In this document: positions 7,822-14,637 of the stretch, piece by piece | Numbering within the stretch: the stretch's first letter is position 1 | Layout of the letters: each line of letters opens with the position of its first letter | Assembly: GCA_964389705.1 (NCBI GenBank) | Contig: CAYMEO010000030.1 | Location: 1 to 28,581 of the forward strand | Length of the DNA stretch: 28,581 nt | From: PSLL01 sp964389705 | GTDB taxonomy: Bacteria > Desulfobacterota_D > UBA1144 > Nemesobacterales > CSP1-2 | Direction: 5' to 3' | Made by a program: the position numbers and the translations under genes | The notes under the pieces: generated by a model | Seen by the model: the letters and a program-made list of their open reading frames with translations, nothing else | Databases searched by the model: none | What the model was told of the DNA's origin: nothing

Positions 7822-8805
7822 TTAAACATCTGTTCTCACAGGCATCTGAAGGTCATCGAGCATCTGTAAATCCTCCTCCGGAGGACGGCCAGGTGTTGTA
7901 AGATAATTGCCAAGAATCATGGCGTTTGCTCCGGCTAAAAGTCCCATCGCCTGAAGGTCTCGAAGGGTAACCTCTCTTCCACCGGCAGTCATAAGGATTT
8001 TATCGGGAAGTACCAATCTGAAAATTGATATTGTCTTTATCGCCTCAAACGGAGGCACTAATGGTACGTTCCCCAAAGGGGTTCCCGGCCTTGGGTTGAG
8101 GAAATTTATAGGTACCCAGCTTGGATCGAGTTCTCTAATCTCGAAAGCAAGTTCAATTCTCTGCCTCACAGATTCACCCATTCCCAAAATGCCCCCTGAG
8201 CAGAGATTCATACCGGCCTTTTTAACAAGCCTCGCTGTTCTCACCCTATCGTCATAGGTATGTGTCGTACAAATGTTGGGGAAATAGCTACGGCATGTCT
8301 CAAGGTTATGATTGTAACGCCATACCCCGTGTTCTTTAAGGGCGAATGCCTGTTCCTCAGTAAGCTCCCCAAGAGAGCATCCGATCTTTAGGTTTGTCTC
8401 TGCTCTGAGCAGGTCTACAGCCTCAAGAACCCTTTTAAATATTCTCGGCGTCGGTCCCTTTGCACTTATGACTATACAAAAATCCATTGCACCCAACCTT
8501 TCGGCCTGCTTTGCTGCCTTAAGTATCATCTCTGCTGCCATAAGGGGATGGGCATTTATTTGAGTATCGAAATGGGCAGATTGAGAACAAAATGCGCAGT
8601 CTTCAGGACAATTCCCGGTCTGGGCACTTATGATAGAGCGCAGGAATACCCCATCTCCCTTGTACTTCAGTGTTACCTTTCTTGCAAGCGCCATAAGGTC
8701 TGGGACCTGTTCCTTGGAAATTTGAGTAAGCGCAAAGGCTTCATCAAAATCAATAGGCTCCCCTCTATCTAAGAGTTTTTCTCTTACTGTGCTTAAGATA
8801 TTAAT
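7822..8805 (-). CDS. bioB: Biotin synthase BioB (radical SAM), probable AUU start or frameshifted N-terminus
   Basis: Biotin synthase inserts sulfur into dethiobiotin. The radical-SAM cluster motif C-x3-C-x2-C is in GNCPEDCAFCSQS. Further family marks are the conserved cysteine in MDFCIV, the YNHNLET segment, LCSGGILGMGES, and the 2Fe-2S arginine in TAGGREVTLRDL. The first in-frame ATG (8694) gives only 290 aa and puts the first cluster cysteine at 29, against 53 in E. coli. The frame stays open upstream to a stop at 8827-8829 and encodes a BioB-like N-terminus (REKLLDRGEPIDFDEAFAL). No ATG, GTG or TTG occurs there. ATT at 8803-8805 lies 6 bp after a GGAGGG, giving 327 aa, which is the coordinate used. 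Alternatively an ATG at 8825 would be in frame if one G were missing from the GGG run. Confidence 0.88.
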   Translation of the reverse strand: MNILSTVREKLLDRGEPIDFDEAFALTQISKEQVPDLMALARKVTLKYKGDGVFLRSIISAQTGNCPEDCAFCSQSAHFDTQINAHPLMAAEMILKAAKQAERLGAMDFCIVISAKGPTPRIFKRVLEAVDLLRAETNLKIGCSLGELTEEQAFALKEHGVWRYNHNLETCRSYFPNICTTHTYDDRVRTARLVKKAGMNLCSGGILGMGESVRQRIELAFEIRELDPSWVPINFLNPRPGTPLGNVPLVPPFEAIKTISIFRLVLPDKILMTAGGREVTLRDLQAMGLLAGANAMILGNYLTTPGRPPEEDLQMLDDLQMPVRTDV

Positions 8806-8837
8806 CTTTAGCCCTCCAATGTCATGTTAGATAAACT

Positions 8838-8866
8838 TCTTTAACTGAAACCGTGGTTTTTGTCAA
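8838..8866 (-). promoter_or_regulatory. Candidate bioB promoter with internal inverted repeat
   Basis: On the minus strand a perfect -35 TTGACA (8861-8866) is followed after 17 bp by a weak -10 TAAAGA (8838-8843). Between them is AAACCACGGTTT (8848-8859 on the plus strand: AAACC, GT, GGTTT), a 5-bp inverted repeat. BirA operators also contain AACC and GGTT arms, but with a much longer spacer, so this is not a standard BirA site. Transcription would begin near 8831, a short way upstream of the GGAGGG that precedes bioB. Confidence 0.4.
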
Positions 8867-9185
8867 ATAAAATCAATCAGAGAAAAAGGGCTAATCTGGA
8901 AAATATAAATAAAAAGTAGAAGCCAATCCCTTTTCTAGAGTGGATCCTTTCTTAAGTGCTCTCTTGAGTCATAAACTTATGAAAAGAAAAATTTTTCTAA
9001 TTCTAATCAGGATATGGCAGACACTAAAAGTCATCCAGAAACTGGGATGCCGTGCTCAGTATAGCGAAGCATCTTACTAGAGAAAGGTAATAAACGCTGC
9101 GAAAAATGGGATTCCTCAGTCGCCTTGCTCCTTAAGAATGACAACTGAGAGGGTTTTGGGATAGCTTCTAATCAGATACAGGGGG
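8867..9185. other. Intergenic stretch between trxB and bioB
   Basis: No ORF with coding character was found on either strand in the 380-bp gap. It holds the bioB promoter region on its left and a degenerate palindromic repeat at 9030-9142 on its right. The middle is AT-rich sequence without a recognised element. No strong rho-independent terminator is visible after trxB. Confidence 0.5.
9030..9142. repeat. Degenerate GTCAT...ATGAC palindromic repeat
   Basis: About 113 bp begins with GTCAT (9030-9034) and ends with ATGAC (9138-9142). Inside are decayed pieces reminiscent of the widespread bacterial repeat GTCATTCTGAGCGAAGCGAAGAATC and its complement, such as CTCAGTATAGCGAAGCATCTT and GGATTCCTCAGTCGCCTTGCTCC. 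The arms no longer pair well, so this is probably an old copy. It lies downstream of trxB. Confidence 0.5.
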
Positions 9186-10157
9186 CTAAAAAAGAGCCCT
9201 TACTGATAGTTCACTGCTCTCTTCAAGGAATCTTTCAGCGTCCATTGCAGCCATACATCCTGTTCCAGCAGCTGTTATAGCCTGGCGGTACCTATGGTCT
9301 TGAACATCTCCCGCCGCAAATACTCCGGGAACACTCGTCTCAGTGGTGCCGTCTTTTGTGATAATATACCCGGCTTTATCCATCTCAATCTGTCCTTCAA
9401 AGAGCCTTGTGTTTGGCACATGCCCAATAGCGATAAAAACCCCCTGACATTCCTTCTGCCAGGTTTCCCCGGTTCTTAGGTTCTTAATCCTGACCCCCGT
9501 TACCCCTTTCTCTCTATCACCCAATATCTCTTCAACTACGGAATCCCAGATGAAGTTTATCTTCTCATTCTTGAACGCCCTTTCCTGCATAATCTTTGAT
9601 GCCCTAAGTGTGTCTCTTCTGTGAATGACGTTTACCTTTGAAGCAAACTTTGTGAGAAATATCGCCTCCTCTATCGCCGTATCGCCACCGCCTACAACAA
9701 CCAATTCCTTACCCTTGAAGAAAAAACCATCGCAAGTAGCACATGTAGAAACCCCGTATCCAAGGAGCCTTTTTTCCGATTCAATCCCAAGGAGCTTTGC
9801 AGACGCTCCAGAGGCAATTATCAGTGTCTCAGCCTCCAAAACCATCTCCCCTGCAACCACCTTGAAGGGTCTCCTCGATAGGTCTACAGACGTCACCTCG
9901 GCTAATATACACTTTGCACCGAATCTCTGAGCCTGCTTCCTCATTAAATCCATTAACTCAGGCCCCATGATCCCATCGGGAAAACCCGGATAATTCTCAA
10001 CAGTAGTTGTCAATGTAAGCTGTCCTCCAGCCTCTAGACCCTCAAAAACAATTGGCTCCAAATTCGCTCTGGCAGCATAGAGGGCGGCTGTAAGACCAGC
10101 GGGCCCTGAACCGATTATCACAACTTTGTGACTCTTACTCAATAAAGATTTACTCAT
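9186..10157 (-). CDS. trxB: Thioredoxin-disulfide reductase TrxB
   Basis: The 323-aa FAD flavoenzyme transfers electrons from NADPH to thioredoxin. The FAD-binding GSGPAG lies at about 16-21. The redox pair is Cys139 and Cys142 in CATCDG. The NADPH-binding GGGDTAIEEA follows, with an HRRD segment whose arginines favour NADPH. The C-terminal FAD segment GVFAAGDVQDHRYRQAITAAGTGCMAA is complete. Length matches bacterial low-molecular-weight TrxB. The ATG at 10155-10157 has only a poorly spaced GAGG before it. The thioredoxin partner is not in the window. A ferredoxin-thioredoxin or NrdH-type partner is possible, but the core assignment is firm. Confidence 0.94.
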   Translation of the reverse strand: MSKSLLSKSHKVVIIGSGPAGLTAALYAARANLEPIVFEGLEAGGQLTLTTTVENYPGFPDGIMGPELMDLMRKQAQRFGAKCILAEVTSVDLSRRPFKVVAGEMVLEAETLIIASGASAKLLGIESEKRLLGYGVSTCATCDGFFFKGKELVVVGGGDTAIEEAIFLTKFASKVNVIHRRDTLRASKIMQERAFKNEKINFIWDSVVEEILGDREKGVTGVRIKNLRTGETWQKECQGVFIAIGHVPNTRLFEGQIEMDKAGYIITKDGTTETSVPGVFAAGDVQDHRYRQAITAAGTGCMAAMDAERFLEESSELSVRALF

Positions 10158-10336
10158 CCTCGGCCTTTTTCAGTTGATTTTTAATTTATATTACATTTAT
10201 ATTACATTTGAGCAGTCAATTTTCAAGCAAAAACCTTTTAACCACCTATTAGATGAAACATATGTTATTTGAGATTCAAGGAGAATTTAGTTTAAGTACT
10301 CTTCGGCCTTATATGACAAGAACAACACATGAGGCT

Positions 10337-11146
10337 TTATCGTTCCTCTCTGCTCCTGATTATTTCCTGTAGAGTTGTTCTCGTATAACCCTCTGGGACT
10401 TCGAACTCCCTATCAGGAATCTCAGTCTCCTTTACATTTGTCACCTCAATAACGCCTCTATTTTGTCCAACAACATGAACTATTTTAAGAGGATACCCTT
10501 TTTCAAATAGGCTCTGATATTCGGAACTCTCCTCAACCCTAGTGCCTTTTGAATAAACAGAGCCTACAGCCCTATTAATCCTATTTTGAAAATCCTCTAT
10601 CTTTTTCATATCCATGTCTTTGGATATATCCAAATCCTCTGAAACCCAAATCTCCTGATAACTGTTTTCATCCAGATAAACCCTGTACTTGGTTGCTCTA
10701 TAGCCCGCTATAGTCTGCCTATCAGATGTCTTTTCAATTCTTATGCGTCCCGCTTCGATTGGTTCCCTAGACCTCATCATTTCCTCTTCTATTGCCCTTC
10801 TCTGCTCAGGAGGTATATCTTTCATGGATTCTTCCATCTCCACCTTTGCCTGAGCCATATAGTCTCTAATCCCATTTATATACTCATCAATCGTCCCGCT
10901 CCAGTAGAGTTTTCTATTGCGGTCAGATACGAATATCCGACCGGTGTTGTAGTTTATAATCAAAATTGAACTGCCCTGAACGGCTTTAAACCTATTTCTT
11001 GAGAAATAATTTGTGGAATTTACTCTTTGATTTGCAGACTCTTGAGGAGAAGAACTGTATATTACCTGGTCTATCACCCATCCTGCCTGGGCAGTGCCTG
11101 AAAAAAATATAAACAAAGCGGTGAGAAAAACTATTCGAGAAACCAC
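10337..11146 (-). CDS. Exported DUF4412-like protein of unknown function
   Basis: The 269-aa protein starts at GTG 11146, with a purine-rich GGGAGAGG just upstream. It has a clear Sec signal peptide: a hydrophobic stretch at about 4-17 and a probable cut after AQA at residue 21, without a lipobox, so a periplasmic location is likely. The mature part is beta-rich and contains IAGYRATKYRVYLDENSYQEIWVSEDL at about 147-173. That pattern is typical of DUF4412-like proteins, which include outer-membrane-biogenesis-like folds of unknown role. A charged, probably helical section (EEMMRSREPIEAG) precedes it. It is divergent from ygfZ. No function can be assigned. Confidence 0.72.
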   Translation of the reverse strand: MVSRIVFLTALFIFFSGTAQAGWVIDQVIYSSSPQESANQRVNSTNYFSRNRFKAVQGSSILIINYNTGRIFVSDRNRKLYWSGTIDEYINGIRDYMAQAKVEMEESMKDIPPEQRRAIEEEMMRSREPIEAGRIRIEKTSDRQTIAGYRATKYRVYLDENSYQEIWVSEDLDISKDMDMKKIEDFQNRINRAVGSVYSKGTRVEESSEYQSLFEKGYPLKIVHVVGQNRGVIEVTNVKETEIPDREFEVPEGYTRTTLQEIIRSREER

Positions 11147-11186
11147 CTAACCTCTCCCAACACTCAAATATAATAACTGAAAATCC

Positions 11187-11198
11187 TGTGATATCACA
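11187..11198. promoter_or_regulatory. 12-bp perfect palindrome in a divergent promoter region
   Basis: TGTGATATCACA is a perfect palindrome about 40 bp upstream of the GTG of the exported protein, in the gap shared with ygfZ. Its arms equal the CRP half-site TGTGA, but the spacer is 2 bp rather than 6, so it is not a normal CRP site. It may be an operator for an unknown regulator. Confidence 0.35.
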
Positions 11199-11252
11199 CT
11201 GAATTTTCTCTCCATTCCCTTTGTGACCCCAGAAGCACAATCGGCTTAATTT

Positions 11253-11281
11253 TTGTTTCATAGAAAACCTTAAAGTATAAT
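11253..11281 (+). promoter_or_regulatory. Promoter for ygfZ
   Basis: A consensus -10 TATAAT at 11276-11281 lies exactly 17 bp after TTGTTT at 11253-11258, which keeps the TTG of the -35. The predicted start near 11288 gives a leader of about 20 bases before the ATG at 11309. Confidence 0.55.
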
Positions 11282-11308
11282 ATCTATAGTCGTTTGATAA
11301 AAATCAAG

Positions 11309-12439
11309 ATGAAAAAGACACCGCTTTATGATATCCACTTTTCAAAAGGAGCCGTTTTTGGTGACTTCTCCGGTTGGTTAATGCCTAAAAGCTACGGGGC
11401 TCCCTTAGAAGAATACGCAGGTGTGAGAAATGGAGTGGGCATTGCCGACCTATCACACCGTGGTAAGCTGCGTCTGAGCGGAAAGGAGCACATAAAATTC
11501 CTCCAAGGTATGGTGACAAATGATATAAACAAACTGAAAGAAGGAGAGGGCCTATATGCTACCCTTCTTACGCCAAAAGGAAGGATGATATCGGATATGA
11601 GGGTATACCGCCACGGCGAATCTCTGCTTCTCGATTTAGAGCCGGGCCTTAATGAAAAGGTAAGAGACCTCTTGGCCAGGTATAGATTATCATATAAGGC
11701 AAATATAGAAGATGTAACTGAGAGCCTCTGCCTAATTTCAATTCACGGCTCAAATTCTAGAAGGCTTATTGAGAAAGCCCTGAATAGAAGAATTCTAATG
11801 CTAAAAGAATATGAATTTCTAATAAAAGAGATAGACGGATCTCAGGCGATGATAGTAAAGGCAAACCGTACGGGAGAAGATGGCTACGATATATTCATCT
11901 CAACCGATGGGGTCAAAACAGTATGGGAATCCTTAGCCGAAAATGATGGAGGAGAGTTTGGATTAAGGCCAGTTGGTCTCGATGCCATGGAGATTCTGCG
12001 AATCGAGGCTGGGATTCCCAGATACAGTGTAGATATGGATGACAATACAATTCCACTTGAGGCAGGGCTTGAGAATGCAATAAGCTATGAAAAGGGATGC
12101 TATGTAGGCCAGGAAGTAATTGCAAGGATTAAATGGAGAGGGCATGTAAATTGGTGCCTTGCGGGGTTTGAAATCGAAGGCGAGAACCTACCCACTAGAG
12201 GTGACAAGATTAAGCACGGTGAACGCGAAATTGGGTATATAACGAGCAGCGCTTTTTCTCCCATATTGAAGAAGATAATAGCCCTTGGATACATAAGAAG
12301 AGAATTCATAGAGCCAGGGACAAGGGTCATAGTAGATATAGGCGGCGAAAATAGAGCCGCAGAGGTTGTAAAAAGACCCTTTTACCAAAATCAGATGGTG
12401 GGCGGTACTGGATTTGAACCAGTGACTTCCACCGTGTGA
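11309..12439 (+). CDS. ygfZ: YgfZ/GcvT-like folate-binding protein
   Basis: The 376-aa protein has the aminomethyltransferase (GcvT) fold. It carries the YgfZ signature KGCYVGQEV in its second half, which separates it from true glycine-cleavage T proteins. YgfZ binds folate and supports assembly or repair of certain Fe-S enzymes, such as the tRNA methylthiolase MiaB. The radical-SAM enzyme BioB is encoded nearby. The ATG at 11309 is chosen over a TTG at 11294 because family members start just before the YDIHFSKGAVF stretch. The last 14 codons, including the stop at 12437-12439, lie antisense over tRNA-Val, and the encoded tail GGTGFEPVTSTV is translated tRNA complement. The functional protein probably ends near the preceding AEVVKRPF. 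Confidence 0.85.
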   Translation: MKKTPLYDIHFSKGAVFGDFSGWLMPKSYGAPLEEYAGVRNGVGIADLSHRGKLRLSGKEHIKFLQGMVTNDINKLKEGEGLYATLLTPKGRMISDMRVYRHGESLLLDLEPGLNEKVRDLLARYRLSYKANIEDVTESLCLISIHGSNSRRLIEKALNRRILMLKEYEFLIKEIDGSQAMIVKANRTGEDGYDIFISTDGVKTVWESLAENDGGEFGLRPVGLDAMEILRIEAGIPRYSVDMDDNTIPLEAGLENAISYEKGCYVGQEVIARIKWRGHVNWCLAGFEIEGENLPTRGDKIKHGEREIGYITSSAFSPILKKIIALGYIRREFIEPGTRVIVDIGGENRAAEVVKRPFYQNQMVGGTGFEPVTSTV

Positions 12440-12470
12440 GGATGGCACTCTACCACTGAGTTAACCGCCC
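12396..12470 (-). tRNA. tRNA-Val (anticodon CAC)
   Basis: The reverse strand folds as a full cloverleaf of 75 nt including an encoded CCA. The acceptor stem is GGGCGGT paired with ACCGCCC. The D arm is ACTC/GAGT around AGTGGTA. The anticodon stem CCATC/GGTGG encloses CTCACAC, giving anticodon CAC, which reads GUG valine codons. The T arm is ACTGG/CCAGT around TTCAAAT. It lies 62 bp downstream of the PUR-repeat gene on the same strand and overlaps the 3' end of ygfZ in antisense. Confidence 0.96.
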
Positions 12471-12532
12471 CAGTTTTTAAGACCTATAAAACATATAGAA
12501 AAGATCTTCCCGCCTTCCCCAAGGATAAAATT

Positions 12533-12763
12533 TCAAAACTCTTCTTCAACAATAAGCAGTTTTGAAGCCTCTTCTATAATCTCACCAAGCCTTTCTTTAA
12601 AAGCCTTGATTCCGCCAAGTGGAATTACTATACACGATCTTCCGCCGCTTAATTCAGTGATTCTCAGATATTTCCCTTTGTGGTTCTCCTTTACATCAAA
12701 GAAAAACCTCTTAGATTCAATGTCCACATGTTTGCTTATATGTTCTTTTTCTAATCTTTCCAT
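12533..12763 (-). CDS. Small PUR-repeat (DUF3276-like) nucleic-acid-binding protein
   Basis: The 76-aa protein appears to contain one PUR repeat. The segment RFFFDVKENHKGKYLRITELSGGRSCIVIPLG matches the beta-strand pattern (YFFDVKE...G.YLRI.E) of bacterial PUR-alpha-like proteins such as DUF3276 and Borrelia BpuR. These bind single-stranded DNA or RNA as dimers. The C-terminal part (ERLGEIIEEASKLL) is the usual amphipathic helix. GGAGG lies about 7 bp before the ATG, a strong ribosome site. It is followed on the same strand by tRNA-Val. The target and role are unknown. Confidence 0.7.
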   Translation of the reverse strand: MERLEKEHISKHVDIESKRFFFDVKENHKGKYLRITELSGGRSCIVIPLGGIKAFKERLGEIIEEASKLLIVEEEF

Positions 12764-12960
12764 TTTTCTACCTCCGCCTCTTCCCTTTATTCCTTATCCT
12801 TCAATTGGGGTAGAATCATAACCCATGTTCAAAAAAAATCAAGATTACATGGACATACCTTGTGCTCATCCTATTTCTTTAGCATAATCATTATTTTCTA
12901 ATAAAAATGAGAATGAAAAGAGGTCTGGTCAATTATTACCACGGCATCCCTTAAAACGAG

Positions 12961-13016
12961 TGAGAACAATCTGATGCACAGGGATATAACCCTCAACTTT
13001 TTTCACCTTGTTCTCA
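12961..13016. repeat. 9-bp inverted repeat downstream of the 184-aa gene
   Basis: TGAGAACAA (12961-12969) and TTGTTCTCA (13008-13016) are perfectly complementary across a 38-bp loop. The loop holds a small GGG...CCC hairpin at about 12981-12992. The repeat begins 14 bp after the stop of the unknown minus-strand gene. There is no T tract typical of an intrinsic terminator. It could still slow or end transcription. Confidence 0.35.
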
Positions 13017-13029
13017 TTGAATAAATTAA

Positions 13030-13584
13030 TTAGTGCTTTATCCCTTTTGAGATTTGAACAATAAAGTTGGAGAACGGATCCCCTGACATCTCCGTCTGAA
13101 AATAGACCTTCCTCATATAATCGAGAGCGCCTGAGTAGAACTCAAAATCATTCGAGAGCTTGCTAAACATAATCGGGTTCCCTTTTCCAGTCTCGATGTC
13201 AAATTTTGAAACGAGGAAATACGATCTCGTACCCACATTTATGTAGTAGCGCAGGTATGAGCCCCTGACCACGTAATCCCTAAAAATCCCCGTCATAAAT
13301 AAGGTAAAATCCCCCAAGTACTTCCTCATTTCCCTTTCATAGTTAGAGATTTCATCGGAACCACTTTGTGTCTCAAGTAGCATCTCAACCACTGTCTCTA
13401 CCTTCTTACCCTCTGAATTACTTATCCTGTAAAGCCTCTCCGCCTCGGCAAAATCCGCAAGCACATCTGTTAAGTAGGAAGCAACTTGTGTGTCCTTTTC
13501 CATGCCGAGATCATAAAAACTCATTCTTACAAGTTTTCCGAAAAAGGCTTTTAATGAGGCAAGATTCATTCTCTCAACCTTCAT
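13030..13584 (-). CDS. Conserved-looking hypothetical protein, 184 aa
   Basis: I do not recognise this family. The protein has no signal peptide and no clear membrane segment. The N-terminal 100 residues look largely alpha-helical (SLKAFFGKLVRMSFYDLGM, TDVLADFAEAERLYRI, EMRKYLGDFTLFMTGIFRDYV). The C-terminal part is richer in aromatic residues and may be mixed alpha/beta (GSYLRYYINVGTRSYFLVSKFD). GGAGGAAC and a closer GGAAGAG precede the ATG, and codon use matches the neighbours, so it is probably a real gene. It is divergent from the thioesterase gene, with a shared palindrome between them. Confidence 0.65.
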   Translation of the reverse strand: MKVERMNLASLKAFFGKLVRMSFYDLGMEKDTQVASYLTDVLADFAEAERLYRISNSEGKKVETVVEMLLETQSGSDEISNYEREMRKYLGDFTLFMTGIFRDYVVRGSYLRYYINVGTRSYFLVSKFDIETGKGNPIMFSKLSNDFEFYSGALDYMRKVYFQTEMSGDPFSNFIVQISKGIKH

Positions 13585-13627
13585 GGCTCTTCCGTTCCTC
13601 CTAGATTTAATTCTAATTATAATACTA

Positions 13628-13657
13628 AATTTATCAAAGAGCCTTCATAAATGTCAA
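13628..13657 (-). promoter_or_regulatory. Possible promoter for the 184-aa gene
   Basis: On the minus strand a perfect -35 TTGACA (13652-13657) is followed after 18 bp by TAAATT (13628-13633), a moderate -10. It faces the thioesterase promoter back to back, about 20 bp away. Confidence 0.4.
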
Positions 13658-13666
13658 TTGGAATCC

Positions 13667-13680
13667 CAATTCATGAATTG
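13667..13680. promoter_or_regulatory. 14-bp perfect palindrome between divergent promoters
   Basis: CAATTCATGAATTG is a perfect palindrome. It overlaps the TTG of the plus-strand -35 and lies 9 bp from the minus-strand TTGACA. A second arm pair, AATTGG and CCAATT (13657-13672), overlaps it. The placement is what one expects of an operator controlling both divergent genes. Confidence 0.4.
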
Positions 13681-13706
13681 CCTTTGATCACACTATCAAT
13701 TATAAT
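13678..13706 (+). promoter_or_regulatory. Promoter for thioesterase and deoxyribosyltransferase genes
   Basis: TTGCCT at 13678-13683 and a consensus TATAAT at 13701-13706 are separated by exactly 17 bp. The predicted start is near 13713, about 17 bases before the ATG at 13730, with AAGGA as ribosome site. Confidence 0.55.
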
Positions 13707-13729
13707 TCCTAGAGTCTCCAAGGATAAAA

Positions 13730-14155
13730 ATGGCTCGAATTAAAATAGACCTACCTGAAAAATTTGATTTCTCTACGGAAATTCCACTCCGAATAAGCGA
13801 CATAAACTATGGTGGTCATCTAGGACATGATTCGGTACTTTCTTTAACCCATGAAGCCCGTGTTAGATTACTCCGCAAGTATGGCTTTACAGAAATGGAT
13901 ATTGACGGCTCCGGATTAATCGTCTCCGATGTTGCCATAGTCTATAGGTCCGAGGCATTCTACGGCGAAATTTTAAAAATCGAGATTGCGATCTGTGACT
14001 TTAACAAATACGGATGCGACCTCATATACAAAATCACAGAAAAGGAAACCGGAAGAGAGATTGCGCGAGCCAAGACAGGAATAGTCTTTTTCAATTATGA
14101 GAATAGGAAAGTATCCCTTATTCCAGATAAATTTAAAGCGATTTTTTCTCCTTAA
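13730..14155 (+). CDS. Acyl-CoA thioesterase (hot-dog fold, 4HBT family)
   Basis: The 141-aa protein matches the single hot-dog thioesterases. The N-terminal segment ISDINYGGHLGHDSVLSLTHEARVR at about 22-46 is the conserved active-site and long-helix region, with Asp24 in the usual catalytic position and the HEAR motif on the helix. It should hydrolyse an acyl-CoA or related thioester, probably as a homotetramer in the cytoplasm. The substrate is unknown. The next gene starts 9 bp later, so they form a two-gene unit, although no pathway link between them is evident. Confidence 0.8.
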   Translation: MARIKIDLPEKFDFSTEIPLRISDINYGGHLGHDSVLSLTHEARVRLLRKYGFTEMDIDGSGLIVSDVAIVYRSEAFYGEILKIEIAICDFNKYGCDLIYKITEKETGREIARAKTGIVFFNYENRKVSLIPDKFKAIFSP

Positions 14156-14164
14156 GAAAACACA

Positions 14165-14605
14165 ATGAAAATATACTTAGCAGGTCCTCTTTTTACTCAA
14201 GCCGAGAGACGATGGAATAGAGAACTAGCTGCTGTTCTCGTGAAGCTCAAGCCTAATCTACATATTATTCTTCCCCAAGATATGGAGATTGAGTTTCGAG
14301 GCAATGAGCCGGATTTTACCACAATCTTTAGGCGAAATGTTGAGTCAATTGAAATATCAGAGGCGGTTGTTGCCATATTAGACGGCAGCGATTCGGATTC
14401 AGGTACGGCGTGGGAATGCGGATACGCCTATGCCAAAGGTAAGCCCGTGATTGGAGTGAGAACCGACTTTCGCATCTCGGAAAACGGCAATTTAAACGCA
14501 ATGCTCAGTCAATCCGCATATGTAGTTTTTCAGGAATCGTTGAATGAAGATATTGTTGAATTGGGCAAGAAGATAATAGAAAAATTAGAGAAACTTGGAC
14601 TGTAG
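14165..14605 (+). CDS. Nucleoside 2-deoxyribosyltransferase family protein
   Basis: The 146-aa protein has the family opening MKIYLAGPLFT, the conserved ILDGSDSDSGTAWECGYAYAKGKPVIGVRTD block and the late NAMLSQSA pattern. Glu84 (in AWECGYA) aligns with the catalytic glutamate that attacks C1' of the deoxyribose. Enzymes of the family swap bases between 2'-deoxynucleosides or hydrolyse nucleotides, so salvage or pool sanitation is likely. The precise activity cannot be chosen from sequence. It follows the thioesterase by 9 bp and converges with the DUF35/thiolase operon. Confidence 0.85.
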   Translation: MKIYLAGPLFTQAERRWNRELAAVLVKLKPNLHIILPQDMEIEFRGNEPDFTTIFRRNVESIEISEAVVAILDGSDSDSGTAWECGYAYAKGKPVIGVRTDFRISENGNLNAMLSQSAYVVFQESLNEDIVELGKKIIEKLEKLGL

Positions 14606-14637
14606 AAATGAAGTGTCAAACTACTATACTACAATCC

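Noticed and set aside
8692..8694. ATG as the true bioB start
   Set aside because: It removes a BioB-like N-terminal segment and places the cluster cysteines 24 residues too early compared with E. coli. The upstream frame is open and BioB-like.
12188..12448. Minus-strand ORF with a GGSHWFKSS-like segment
   Set aside because: It is the other strand of ygfZ and tRNA-Val. The peptide comes from translated tRNA sequence, a known annotation artefact.
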